From assembly GCA_946902875.1 (NCBI GenBank), contig OX336340.1, positions 3,865,739 through 3,929,738 on the forward strand: DNA of 64,000 nt, written 5' to 3'. The notes below the pieces were generated by a model that made no database searches, was not told where the DNA came from, and saw nothing but the letters and a program-made list of their open reading frames with translations. The translations under genes were made by a program, and so were the position numbers. Below are positions 11,490 through 22,155 of this stretch, in pieces. Source of the DNA: Nematopogon swammerdamellus. Lineage: Eukaryota; Arthropoda; Insecta; Lepidoptera; Adelidae. How positions within the stretch are numbered: position 1 is the first letter of the stretch; the number at the start of each line of letters is the position of its first letter.

Positions 11490-11960
11490 CAGTGAGTCAG
11501 TTAGTCAGTTAGTCAGTCAGTCAACGTGTATGTGTCCGCTGCTGGACATATGCCTCTCCAATTTTCCTCTAGTTCTCGCTGCCTTCAGCGGTACGGAACC
11601 ACTGCTTTCCGCCGACGTACTTGATGTCGTCGTCCCAGCTGCCGCGTGGTCTTCTCACACTCCGTTTTCCTGTCGACAGCCGCCAGTGTAGGACACGGTT
11701 ACTCCAATAATTGTCGTCGTATCTTCGGCTAATGTGCCCAGCCCACTGCCACTTGAGGTTAGCCACGCTGCGTCCAATATCTACTACTTTGGTGCGTCGG
11801 CGAATTGCCTCTTTACGCACCATATCACGTAGTGATATTCCCAGCATGGCTCGCTCCATTGCTCGCTGGGCAACTTTCAACCTTTGGACAACAGCGACCG
11901 TCAGAGTTCCCGTTTCAATAATGAATGATGCATCTGATTGGGTTTTCGAGCAAAACAATG
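11490..11960 (-). pseudogene. RTE-type LINE ORF, C-terminal fragment
   Basis: On the minus strand the frame reads KVAQRAMERAMLGISLRD, then KEAIRRRTKVVDI, KWQWAGHISRR and a DDDIKYVGGKQW motif. This is the C-terminal part of the RTE (BovB-like) reverse transcriptase polyprotein, downstream of the RT palm. It ends in a GTCA/TGAC microsatellite (11495-11522), the usual RTE tail. The 5' side is truncated, so it is inactive. Sister fragments lie at 39.4-40.0 and 52.3-52.6 kb. Confidence 0.85.
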
Positions 11961-11975
11961 CAATGCAATTGATAC

Positions 11976-13225
11976 ATACATATCACACACGCTGAATCCC
12001 GACAATCGGGGTAAGCAGAGTAATCGGTGTTGTGCTGCAAGAACTCTGGTCAATTACAGCACAACACCGACTACCACGTTTCGCAAAGTATTCGAACAAG
12101 ATTAAATCGATCAAGCAGCAAGTAAGGCACGAAGACCCACCTGCTGCATGAGTCGGTGGAAGTACCGTGCCAAGGTGAGAGGTGGCGAGCCTGTCGCCCT
12201 TCAGCACGGCATCTTGTCCTTATCCCTTAGTCGCCTTTTACGACATGCACGGGGAGAGATGCAGTGGGGATATTCTTTTTAAGTACCGGCCCCACACGGT
12301 ACAGTACCGGCCCCACACGGTACAGTACCGGCCCCACACGGTACAGTACCGGCCCCACACGGTACAGTACCGGCCCCACACGGTACAGTACCGGCCCCAC
12401 ACGGTACAGTACCGGCCCCACACGGTACAGTACCGGCCCCACACGGTACAGTACCGGCCCCACACGGTACAGTACCGGCCCCACACGGTACAGTACCGGC
12501 CCCACACGGTACAGTACCGGCCCCACACGGTACAGTACCGGCCCCACACGGTACAGTACCGGCCCCACACGGTACAGTACCGGCCCCACACGGTACAGTA
12601 CCGGCCCCACACGGTACAGTACCGGCCCCACACGGTACAGTACCGGCCCCACACGGTACAGTACCGGCCCCACACGGTACAGTACCGGCCCCACACGGTA
12701 CAGTACCGGCCCCACACGGTACAGTACCGGCCCCACACGGTACAGTACCGGCCCCACACGGTACAGTACCGGCCCCACACGGTACAGTACCGGCCCCACA
12801 CGGTACAGTACCGGCCCCACACGGTACAGTACCGGCCCCACACGGTACAGTACCGGCCCCACACGGTACAGTACCGGCCCCACACGGTACAGTACCGGCC
12901 CCACACGGTACAGTACCGGCCCCACACGGTACAGTACCGGCCCCACACGGTACAGTACCGGCCCCACACGGTACAGTACCGGCCCCACACGGTACAGTAC
13001 CGGCCCCACACGGTACAGTACCGGCCCCACACGGTACAGTACCGGCCCCACACGGTACAGTACCGGCCCCACACGGTACAGTACCGGCCCCACACGGTAC
13101 AGTACCGGCCCCACACGGTACAGTACCGGCCCCACACGGTACAGTACCGGCCCCACACGGTACAGTACCGGCCCCACACGGTACAGTACCGGCCCCACAC
13201 GGTACAGTACCGGCCCCACACGGAA
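11976..13225 (+). mobile_element. Family A retroelement with expanded tail
   Basis: The body starts near 'tcacacacgctgaatcccg' and includes a hairpin in which TCGGTGTTGTGCTG pairs with CAGCACAACACCGA. The body ends 'aagtaccggccccacacgg', from which the 44-unit minisatellite continues. The whole block is flanked by a 10-bp direct repeat, caattgatac, at 11966-11975 and 13226-13235. Such duplications indicate LINE-type insertion. Family A has no ORF and no clear Pol III boxes, so it is a non-autonomous element of unresolved source. Confidence 0.7.
12285..13224 (+). repeat. Perfect 21-bp minisatellite, 44 units plus a partial
   Basis: The unit accggccccacacggtacagt starts at 12285 and the last partial unit starts at 13209 (924 = 44 x 21). 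I found no mismatch between units. It derives from the 3' terminus of Family A. The period is seven codons, so long frames (YRPHTVQ repeated, and others) stay open on both strands. These are artefacts of the period, not genes. Confidence 0.95.
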
Positions 13226-13429
13226 CAATTGATACGTTTGCAAAATATAATGTTGTGTATTTTGACATTGAAAATGTCTTTTCGATCGCTTCAGTATAGT
13301 CCCAGATTTCCAGCGAGAGTGCGAATTCGCCCTGGGGTAGTAAGTTTTAAGGCTACGTGAATATTTAGGGTGTCAAATGACGCGTATCGACACGAGTCAG
13401 TAAGCCTGGAGGCGCTATACATAGGAGGA

Positions 13430-13542
13430 CAGGGGTAGCCGCGCGTCGGCGCACACGCGCCAGCGCGTCAGTCTAGCGCCGGCGACCGATCTTAGTCTCC
13501 GTCCGCCGCTCAGGCGGAGCGAACGTGCGCGTCTGTCACAAA
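13430..13542 (+). promoter_or_regulatory. Promoter/5'UTR of THAP gene
   Basis: CpG-dense sequence directly upstream of the THAP start codon. TCAGTC at 13468-13473 matches the arthropod initiator. A start at the A (13470) would give a 73-nt 5'UTR. No TATA box or downstream promoter element was convincing. The context before the ATG (cacaaaATG) is favourable. Confidence 0.45.
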
Positions 13543-13622
13543 ATGCCTCATTGTGCAGTGCTTTGGTGCAAAAAGTCGTCGAAAAATTCAGACTTGAACA
13601 CAGATGGAGTCACCTTTCACGA
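13543..13622 (+). CDS. First coding exon of a THAP-domain protein
   Basis: The ATG opens MPHCAVLWCKKSS and runs 80 nt to a splice donor, ga|gtaagtac, at 13623; the peptide ends GVTFHE. This is the N-terminal half of a THAP zinc finger: Met-Pro start, two zinc Cys spaced C-x4-C, and the TFH segment that precedes the family's FP motif. THAP proteins bind DNA through a C2CH finger; the other Cys/His ligands should lie in exon 2. A possible but poor exon 2 starts at 13670. The CpG-rich initiator region upstream argues for a host gene. P-element transposases also begin with a THAP domain, so a domesticated or P-like transposase is the main alternative. Confidence 0.6.
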
Positions 13623-13669
13623 GTAAGTACTTTCATTCAATTTGATAGCATTTTTCGCTTGAATTTCAG

Positions 13670-13745
13670 TAACAAACATCGGCGTAAATATGTATGGAGA
13701 GCTCTTTTCTGCTTACCCACCATAGGTCGACTATCGTGTTGGATG
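13670..13745 (+). other. Possible THAP exon 2, weak
   Basis: After an acceptor-like 'tttcag' (13664-13669) the phase-compatible frame reads NKHRRKYVWRALF, close to the basic 'RRK.W..A' stretch of THAP domains. The implied intron is only 47 nt and the FP motif is absent, so this may be a decayed exon or chance. Confidence 0.3.
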
Positions 13746-14300
13746 CAGTTAGCTCTTGTAATTTTTTTTGTTTATTGATAAATATGTATGTTAAATGTAT
13801 ACAGATATTTCATGCATTCTGCCTTATTGCCAAAGGACATTTCTTCTAGTCAACCTCAGCAGGTTTCCTCGTTCAATATTCGTTTATCGCGCTTTTTTCA
13901 TTCAACCAGTACCTACCGGTTTTTACTTTTGAGCGACTCTAAAGGAATTAATTTCTTTAGGTCATGCGTCTACCGGGAATTAGTCTTGTTATGCTTAGCA
14001 TTAACAAAATTAATTCATAATGAATACCCCGTTAGCATTTAGCACTGCTAAGCGCCCAGATGAATAAAAATTAATGCTAAATGCTAAGCAATAATCACAT
14101 TTAATTTTAATTAGCATTGCTGTTTCGTTCGTAAAACTTTGTTGGTTCGTTTGTTTTGGAACGCACAAAGCAATGAAGTATGTGCTATTTATCTGTGGTA
14201 CTGCTAAATGCTAAATGCTATATAGCGCCTGAACTCCGCTGCTAGCTAGCTAGCTAGCATCTAAATGCGAAATGCGATGCGATCATGCGAGTGAGGGGTC

Positions 14301-14815
14301 GGAATTATCATCTGTCACGTGATCATTAGTTTTGGTCATATCTACAGAACCACTGGACTTAGACCCATCGTGTTGGTACTCAATCTGAACGTCTCGATGA
14401 GATCTATCCATCTGTCACATTAACTATTGTTTTGGTCATAACTCGAGAACCACTGGTGCTAGACCCATCGTGTTGGTACTCAAACTTCAGGTCTCGGTGA
14501 GATCTATCCATCTGTCACATGAACTTTTGTTTTGGTCATAACTCGAGAACCACTGGTGCTAGATCCATCGTGTTGGTACTCAAACTTTAGGTCTCGGTGA
14601 GATCTATCCATCTGTCACATGAACTTTTGTTTTGGTCATAACTCGAGAACCACTGGTGCTAGACCCATCGTGTTGGTACTCAAACTTCAGGTCTCGGTGA
14701 GATCTATCCATCTGTCACATGAACTTTTGTTTTGGTCATAACTCGAGAACCACTGGTGCTAGACCCATCGTGTTGGTACTCAAACTTTAGGTCTCGGTGA
14801 GATCTATCCATCTGT
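14301..14815. repeat. 100-bp satellite, about five units
   Basis: 'gatctatccatctgt' begins at 14401, 14501, 14601, 14701 and 14801, an exact 100-bp period. The first unit is diverged and the later ones nearly identical. Each contains 'ataactcgagaaccactgg', a motif also present in the dispersed repeat at 21420. The stretch 13780-14300 before it is AT-rich with an 'aaatgctaaatgc' simple pattern and no gene. Confidence 0.9.
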
Positions 14816-14829
14816 TGCGCGACCATCTC

Positions 14830-16440
14830 TCGAGACACATGTTAGTTCTTTAGTTCTTTAGTTCAACAATAATGTAAATGTCAACTATGTAAACAGTAAC
14901 AATGTAAATGTCGTAAATTGTGCTTTTAAATTTAATTCAATTGTTCAAAAGTTACCAAATGAAAATTTTAATATAGATACCGATCTATAAATAAATAATT
15001 AAGTAAATTATTGTTCTGTTTCAAATATATGTTTCTATTACAGACTACACAGCCTTTCATTTGTTATTTTATTAACCCTTATATAACGAATTCACACCGT
15101 CAAACTGACAGAGAGACGCATGGTACATTTTATAAGGCTCTAGCTGCATGGCTGGTTAGTTTGTTAAAAAAGGCAAAGCCTGGAAAACCTCATTTTACCG
15201 TAAAAAAATTAAATATCGAGGTTTTTTATGGTAGGGTAGATTTTCGCGAATTTTTCGCGAAGTCATATTGCAATATAATTTGTCATATCGTTGGCTAAGT
15301 AATTAGCAAATAGTTGTTAATAATATAATAAATTTTTTTTTTGGTTACAAAACTTTTCGACTTTCTAACATTATTTTTTTAATTTTGGAAAATTCCAATA
15401 ACAAATACTCCAATAAGATAATACCAATGTACGAGGTCTTACATATCATTGTTTTGGAAATTTGATGTAGATTTATAATAAAGTATCCGAGGTATCTCAG
15501 AACTTAGAACTATTATCGTGTTTATGCGAAAATCTGCAAATTCGCAAAATTGTGAAAGGGGCGTTGCCTTTGTTCATTTAAGAGAAAGTTATATTATTCC
15601 CTTGATGTAAAGAAGGGTTAAATATTGTTAAATCCGTTTCATCTTTTCATCGCGAATCGACACAATGAGCGACTTATTGTATGAATCCCGTTCAAACGTA
15701 TGGAAGACTGGCGTCACGTGGCTACCTACTCGCTCGGCCAATCACGGCGTTCCATGCGCCGCTCCCGCCTCAGACTTCACACCCCTTTGGCGGCTACCTC
15801 GGTTCTCATACAAACGATGCCGTATTTCGTATCCAGGTTTACTGACTCGTGCGTATCGACGAGGGCTAGCAGATGGTGAAAATGAAAAAAGTTTGAGAGT
15901 TTTTGAGAAAATCACAAATAGATCATAAAATCTATATTATAGATTGACTCAATATTTGGGGATTTTCTTTTTATTTTTTGAAAATAGTGAAAAATTTGAA
16001 AGTTATGATTTTTTTTCCTTTACGAGAGTTACGAGTCGTCTTTGTCTTGCTGTGTTAGTAGTTAAAATGGTTTTCGTGTATGCATATACTTACTTGAAAA
16101 TTCAGAATTTTAATTTGACAATTTTTGTAATTTTTCAAAATCATACATATTTCTTATATTTGAATACGCCCTAAAAGTTTCAATGTACTCGAAGGTCATG
16201 TTATTTTATAGTCATGTCATGTTACATTATATTTTGACGCGCGAGTCACACCATTCGGTTCCGTTTTCACCTCTTTGAGGTGGAAAAAAAAACTTCTACT
16301 CAAAGGTTCTACTAAACCTAAAAAATACGTTCCTTCCACACTGTACTACCAAGCTGCACTACCGGACACTTCGTTAGATGCAACAACAAACAGTGTATAA
16401 TCCTATTGCTACAACCAATTAAGTTTTGTCAACGCTATCG
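14830..16440. other. No gene recognised
   Basis: AT-rich sequence. A more GC-rich patch at about 15660-15860 includes a CCAAT motif ('ggccaatcac'), but no domain or splice structure was found in the open frames there. Confidence 0.4.
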
Positions 16441-16490
16441 AAGAGTGCAGGCAGGGGGCGGGGGCGGGGAGGGCTCTCGTTGTGTGCAGT

Positions 16491-16782
16491 CACAGAGCAT
16501 GAAATGCGCGCGCCCGCCCCTACTAGAGGCGCCGTGAGCGCGATTTCTCTACAACGGCGTTGAAGCCTGTGGGCGTGGCCTATGACTTACATATGTGTGT
16601 TGTGCGTGTGCATTTGTTTTGTGCGTGTGCCTAACTTGCTCCTCTTTGTGTGTAGTGTCGATACTAGCACACACACACATACGAAGCGCTAGCAGCTCAG
16701 CGTACGGCTATTGGGTTTCAAATATCATCGCTTAGGGCGCCTCTAGTAGGGGGCGCGGGCGTTAGGTATTTGATGCTCTGTG
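16491..16782. mobile_element. hAT-type MITE (CACAGAGCAT family), copy 1
   Basis: Inverted ends CACAGAGCAT...GCGCGCGCCCGCCCC..TAGAGGCGCC, extending about 40 bp. Flanks are tgtgcagt (16483-16490) and tgtgcaga (16783-16790), a near-exact 8-bp duplication. 292 bp, no ORF, internal GTGTG-rich stretch. Confidence 0.85.
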
Positions 16783-16799
16783 TGTGCAGAAATTCAATT

Positions 16800-17450
16800 G
16801 TTGGGGCTCGGCTACACGGCCGATTGTATCACCAATTAAACTGTTTAGTTGAGTTGGGCTATGACGGCAGATTTCTCTACAACTCAACTGTTTAGTCGTT
16901 GAGGTGCTCACACAGACGATCGGTTCAGTCTTTCGCTTTGCATAGTGGAGCGTAGTAAGTTGGAGCCCAACTTTTTAGTCGCTGCGCTGGCCGACTTAAG
17001 TTGTTGTTGTTTTTGTATAATTTCATCCATAGGTAGGTAACCTACGCTTGGAACCGTCGAAAATTCCGCCAGTTCTAAATTCAATGCGAAGAAGAACTGA
17101 CAAACAAACTTCGCATAAGTCACAATGTTTTGTTAGTACCCAAAGAGTTTGTATTACCAAACTCTTTGTTAGTAGGTAACCTATAGGTATTATATTATAG
17201 TAACTTACAGATAATTGACCCATACTACCGCTCACAAGAACATTAATATTTACAGCATAAACATGACTATAAGAATCTGACCACTCTACCTATTTACATT
17301 AGGTACCTATATCTGGTGTATAGTGCCATCGTCAAAGTTGTAGCTGTAGACGTTGTACAACTTTTTTAGTTGTACCAACTTTTTAGTTGAGTCGTGGAGA
17401 GTCGGTGGCAACTAAACAGTTGAGTTGGCGTCGTGTAGCCACTCTCGTCA
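16800..17450. mobile_element. Possible TIR element, unclassified
   Basis: The left edge has GGCTACACGG and the right edge (complement) GGCTACACGACG. Internal 'caactcaactgtttagt' motifs occur near both ends in opposite orientation. No convincing target-site duplication or transposase. Most of the middle is unique AT-rich sequence. Confidence 0.35.
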
Positions 17451-17749
17451 TTTTGCATGTATTTTGGAAGTTTTCTGATTACGACTCAACACTCAACAGT
17501 TTAGTTGGATAATAATCGGTTGTCTGCTCGTGCCCTTAGAGGCCCGTGATGCTGAAACACCGTAGCGTGAGCCTCTAGTCAGTATGACAATGTTACCGGG
17601 CTGCGATAACTTGGGCCAGACGAAAGGTTGACTGAAAGAGATCGTACAGATCCGCCTTAAGTGCGGGATATGCTCAGTGCAATTAGTGCACTTAGTGCAA
17701 TGTTGTGTTGTGTTGTTTTTTTCCAAGTTGAGTATTTTATTTATTTCAT

Positions 17750-17965
17750 ATATTCATAACTAAGTAAGAAATAAGGCCGAGCTGCGTTCAGGGAAATGAT
17801 AAACCTTAAACTCGAATAAAGTAAGTAACTAAGGGCGAGGCCTAAGGCCGAGCTTCGCTCAGGTAAACGATGTTATTTCTCGATGGAAGTAACTAAAGGC
17901 GACTCCGAAGGACGAACCCCGTTCAGATAAACGATATTCTTCTCGAAGAACCGAGGTTTGCCCCC
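17750..17965 (+). repeat. Family H degenerate short tandem repeat
   Basis: Units of about 60-65 bp with 'gcgaggcctaaggccgagc', 'ttcgctcaggtaaacgat' and 'ttctcga'. Similar blocks lie at 53.9-54.1 and 61.77-61.98 kb. A polypyrimidine stretch follows at 17970-18065. Confidence 0.5.
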
Positions 17966-18129
17966 GAGGTTCGAACGGTCTCCACCACCGTCCCATCCCT
18001 CCCTATTCCTCCTCCTACCTCCAGCCCTCCCTAACGCCCCTCCTCTGCCCTCCCCCTTCCCTCAACCGTAGTGCCCTCTATCGGCCAAGTGTGCATACTC
18101 GCTGCCGCACTGCACTTTATACAGAGTGC

Positions 18130-18800
18130 TTTTTTAGGTTTCCGTAACCAATGCGGAAGCCTATTACTAAGCCTACGCCGCGCGCCGCCTCCGCGCCGCC
18201 GTCTGTATGCCCGTCAGTCTGTACTGTCTGTCCGTCTTCCCGTCCGATGGCTGTATCTTTGAAAGTGTAATAGCTAGCCAGTTGAAATTTTCAAAGAATA
18301 ATAGTGTGTTGTATTGTCAGCCTCGATAGCTCAGTGGTGCAGACAGTCAACTGTCGCTATTGAATGTTAAGCAACGCTGCGTGCGGTCAGTACTTGGATG
18401 GGTGACCGCTGACCGTTGGAGGCTGACCGAGGTTCGGTCCTCGATATCCTCGATTCCTCGTAAAACTGTAGGTCCCTTCCCTCCTAATCTTACTTGGTGG
18501 TAGGGTTTAACCCGCCCGGGTTGGTACCACCGCACTGAATGAAACGTCGGTCAAAACGGCTATGTAAATAGTTTGTGTTTTCCGACCAGTTCAGTGTAGC
18601 CGGCACGATCAAAGGGGGAAGCACTGACATGGCACCTAGTTCACCCGGTGTTATGGGCTGACATCACGGACGTTGTAGGTGATGTAGCCAACCGTGTGAG
18701 TTTCCATAAAAAAAAAAAAAAATGGCGCATAACAACAAATTAGAAAAAATAGAAAAAGTGAAAAATTTAATGGGGTCCCCACACAAGAAACGTGTCCTTG
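18130..18800 (-). repeat. Family B repeat, minus strand, split by SINE-5S
   Basis: Family B landmarks on the minus strand at 18130-18317 resume at about 18723 with 'acaacaaattagaaaaa' and '...aagaaacgtgt'. The interruption is exactly the SINE at 18318-18722, so that SINE is younger than this copy. Confidence 0.7.
18318..18722 (+). mobile_element. SINE-5S, full-length copy
   Basis: The head has a tRNA-like A box (TAGCTCAGTGGT), then a segment matching the 3' half of 5S rRNA (GTTAAGCAACG...GGTCAGTACTTGGATGGG), then a degraded B-box-like 'ggttcgg'. The core starts 'gtaaaactgtaggtccc'. The tail ends 'gccaaccgtgtgagtttcc' and poly(A). Pol III transcription and LINE-dependent copying are inferred from this layout. 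Confidence 0.85.
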
Positions 18801-18954
18801 TGTGTGTTTCGTGTGCCCGTGTGTTCTTACAGCACAAAACCGACTACTCTGCTTACCCCGATTGGCTGTATGTATGTATACGACGTGATGGTTATGTACG
18901 TGTTTGTGTATTTTCAATATTTTTTTATACATATAATAATGCCTCATGTGCTTT

Positions 18955-19320
18955 TTAACCGACTTCAAAAAAGGAGGAGGTTCTATGTTCGGCTGTATGT
19001 ATTTTTTTTTTATGTATGTTCAGCAATATCTTCCCCAATTGTGAACCGATTTCGATGATTCTTTTTGTGTTCGGTTCAGTCTAGCTCCAAGGTGGTCCCA
19101 TTTTTTTTTGGTCAAGATCGGATTGGAAAGCGAGGTACATTAATAGCCAATAAAAATTACCAAAAAAACTGTGAAATAAAAAACTATTTAAAAAAATATA
19201 AAAACCGCCTTCAAAAATGTATGAAATAAAAATCGAACCCTAGAGTTGAAGGCGGTGGTGCTAAAGCAAGCAAAAATAACCGACCGCCTTCAACTCTAGG
19301 GTTCGATTTTTATTTTTTTA
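18955..19320 (+). repeat. Family E repeat with foldback end
   Basis: Begins 'accgacttcaaaaaagg' and contains 'gtgaaccgatttcgatg'. It closes with an inverted repeat (about 19203-19256 with about 19283-19320), like the copy at 8.9-9.26 kb. 19321-19889 is AT-rich with no recognised feature. Confidence 0.75.
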
Positions 19321-19889
19321 TTTTAGCAATGAATTATTTAGAGTAAGTATACATGTAGATTTATTTATTTAGATCTTTATGCAAAATCGTACGTGCGTGC
19401 GCTCTAGGCTATTAGGTGCCATACCTATACTCAGTAAGGATGAGCGTTTGCACAGGACCCGGGGGGACAATTTGTACACATTTAGCATAAATTCTCTACG
19501 TGGTAACGTTCACGTAAACGGCGCGAAGCTAATTTAGACAAGTAGACCTAGAAACTAGGTACCATAATGATGGCTTACCGTTTCTGTGTTACAGTTAGAT
19601 ATAACTTGTAGGTAGATGTTTCCTGCAGATCTGCATTTACGACCATGCTGTCTCCGGGGCTCCGCTCTCGTTGTATTCGGACTTATCAATTTTTGATTCT
19701 TTATTCAAAAAAATAAAAAAAGTCATACAAATAACTAAAGAATTAAAACCTACCTAACAAACATTAAAATAACTATCATACATAAAATTGTCTAAATGTC
19801 TGTCTAAATTATCTGAATGTAGTATCAGTATATTTTAAAAATTTATAAAATTATTAAGAATGCTTAATAAAATAATAAAATTATCATAT

Positions 19890-20276
19890 CAGCCTCGATA
19901 GCTCAGTGGTGCAGACAGTCAACTGTCGCTATTGAATGTTAAGCAACGCTGGGTGCGGTCAGTACTTGGATGGGTGACCGCTGACCGCTGCTGGAGGCTG
20001 ACCGAGGTTCGGATTCCTCGTAAAACTGTAGGTCCCTTCCCTCCTAATCTTACTTGGTGGTAGGGTTTAACCCGCCCGGGTTGGTACCACCGCACTGAAT
20101 GAAACGTCGGTCAAAACGGCTATGTAAATAGTTTGTGTTTTCCGACCAGTTCAGTGTAGCCGGCACGATCAAAGGGGGAAGCACTGACATGGCACCTAGT
20201 TCACCCGGTGTTATGGGCTGACATCACGGACGTTGTAGGTGATGTATCCAACCGTGTAAGTTTCCATAAAAAAAAA
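19890..20276 (+). mobile_element. SINE-5S, full-length copy
   Basis: Same tRNA A box, 5S-like segment, core and poly(A) tail as the 18.3-kb copy, here with an intact 'ggttcggattcc' B box. Flanked by a possible short duplication, TATCAT. 20277-20632 is AT-rich with no gene. Confidence 0.85.
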
Positions 20277-20640
20277 TATCATCAATAAAAAATAAAAACA
20301 TACTTTATATTATACTATACTATATATTATTATAAGTACGTTATTTGAAGCAGCCCGTATAGTAGCGATCAGATCTCTATGTACACAGTTTGCCAAACCG
20401 CCATTGTTTGAAAGTTCCCAGTAATCAAGCCACGGGATTCTCTGTCTGTGCTCGTATGTTAAATTATGATACCCGCCGGCTTTGATACCGTTGTGATACC
20501 CGCTGGCTGCAAGCCTGGTATTATACCGGCTACCTTTATCAGTGCCGTAGTTAATTACAGAAACTTACGCTTAGGGGCGCAACAATCAGAGGGGGCGATC
20601 ATCGAAGCAATTCTTAGTGTTGGATATTGATAGTATAACC

Positions 20641-20930
20641 CACAGCCCACAGAGCATGAAATGCGCGCGCCCGCCCCTACTAGAGGCGCCGTGAGCGCGA
20701 TTTCTCTACAACGCCGTTGAAGCCTGTGGGCGTGGCCTATGACTTACATATGTGTGTTGTGCGTGTGCATTTGTTTTGTGCGTGTGCCTAACTTGCTCCT
20801 CTTTGTGTGTAGTGTCGATACTAGCACACACACACGCTAGCAGCTCAGCGTACGGTTATTGGGTTTCAAATATCATCGCTGAGGGCGCCTCTAGTATGGG
20901 GCGCGGGCGGTAGGTATTTGATGCTCTGTG
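20641..20930. mobile_element. hAT-type MITE (CACAGAGCAT family), copy 2
   Basis: The canonical left end is at 20648. gtataacc occurs at 20633-20640 and exactly again at 20931-20938, so the 8-bp duplication is intact; the seven bases cacagcc between the left repeat and the canonical end look like a terminal micro-duplication. Confidence 0.8.
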
Positions 20931-20944
20931 GTATAACCCTATTT

Positions 20945-21175
20945 TTTTATAGTAAGCGGGAAATGTGGCGCCGATCCACACATAAGGTATGTAACGACGG
21001 CAATGGACATTCTGTCGCACTGGGGGGTTACGAAGCGGTCCCAACAATCGGGATAAGCAGGGTAATCGGTGCTGACTGCTGCAAGAAGTCGGTAATTGCA
21101 GCATAGCACCGATAACCACGTTTAGAAAAGTATTAGGTAGTATTGCGACAAGATTACCTATTAAGCAATATTTTA
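20945..21175. mobile_element. LINE-A 3' end (-) abutting a Family A fragment (+)
   Basis: 20945-21030 is the minus-strand LINE-A terminus (gcgccgatccac, cgacggcaatgg). 21041-21175 carries decayed Family A sequence including its hairpin arms. Both are truncated. Confidence 0.65.
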
Positions 21176-21356
21176 CTATGAATAAATTATTTAAAAAAAA
21201 TCACATCAACATTTTTATGGAACCTAACAACACCGTGTTTCTGGCGGAATTCAGCCGGCCGGCCTTCGTAAACGAAGACATCTCTACTCTACCAATCCGA
21301 AGTCTTCAAAATAATGTATGTATTGTATTATAGTTTATCATATATATCCTTACCTA

Positions 21357-21590
21357 TAATAAAATCCAACGTCTGCTTTCTGTCTGAGTGTCTGAGTGTC
21401 TGAGTGTATGTCTGTCTGTCCGCTTATAACTCGAGAACCACTGAACCGATTTTAATAAAACAAAATTCTACGGATAGCTTGATTCTTCCCATCAACTATA
21501 GGCTACTTACTATCACGCTAAATGGCTTATGAGGTTAGCAGTGAAGTGAAATATGAGAGCGGGCGGAGCCGCGGGCACAGCTTGTATAAT
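21357..21590 (+). repeat. Dispersed 'ataactcgagaaccactg' repeat
   Basis: A short GTCTGAGT microsatellite is followed by 'cgagaaccactgaaccgat' and closes with 'gagccgcgggcacagc', an arrangement frequent in insect genomes. No ORF. Class unknown. Confidence 0.5.
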
Positions 21591-21633
21591 TATATTTTAC
21601 ATTCCCACAATCAAGTCTTTCGCTACTAAGTAC

Positions 21634-21963
21634 ATACATACATATACATATCACACACGCTGAATCCCGACAATCGGGGTAAGCAGAGTAATCGGTGTTG
21701 TGCTGCAAGAACTCTGGTCAGTTACAGCACAACACCGACTACCACGTTTCGCAAAGTATTCGAACAAGATTAAATCGATCAAGCAGCAAGTAAGGCACGG
21801 AGACCCACCTGCTGCATGACTCGGTGGAAGTACCGTGCCAAGGTGAGAGGTGGCGAGCCTGTCGCCCTTCAGCACGGCATCTTGTCCTTATCCCTTAGTC
21901 GCCTTTTACGACATGCATGGGGAGAGATGCAGTGGGGATATTCTTTTTAAGTACCGGCCCCAC
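21634..21963 (+). mobile_element. Family A element with target-site duplication
   Basis: A 330-bp copy from the 'tacatacata' start through 'accggccccac', flanked by actaagtac at 21625-21633 and 21964-21972. Its tail is only one unit long, in contrast to the expanded tail at 12.3 kb. Confidence 0.85.
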
Positions 21964-22009
21964 ACTAAGTACACTAAGTACCTACAACTTATATCTCATA
22001 CATAACATA

Positions 22010-22155
22010 CACTCTCAAACATCAAAAGGTTGACTGGGTGGGAGATATCCCTGTAAGGGATAAGTCCGCCTTTGCCCCTCATGTAAATTACTTATCATTT
22101 GTTACTGTAAAATATTTTACGGCAATAAAGTATTTCTATCTATCTATCTATCTAA
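22010..22155 (+). mobile_element. Truncated LINE 3' end with TCTA tail
   Basis: 'gataagtccgcctttgc' followed by 'gcaataaagtatttctatc' and a TCTA microsatellite. The same terminus appears at 40.7, 51.5, 53.5 and 57.8 kb. AATAAA serves as its poly(A)-like signal. Confidence 0.7.

Noticed and set aside
12022..12071. Hairpin in Family A (tcggtgttgtgctg with cagcacaacaccga) as a Rho-independent terminator or structured RNA gene
   Set aside because: Repeated in every Family A copy and not followed by a T-run. Part of the mobile element, and bacterial terminators do not apply.
12182..13360. Long open frames on both strands over the 12.3-13.2 kb array (up to 392 codons)
   Set aside because: The 21-bp period is seven codons, so any stop-free frame stays open. 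The peptides are just the repeat (YRPHTVQ and equivalents). No independent coding signal.
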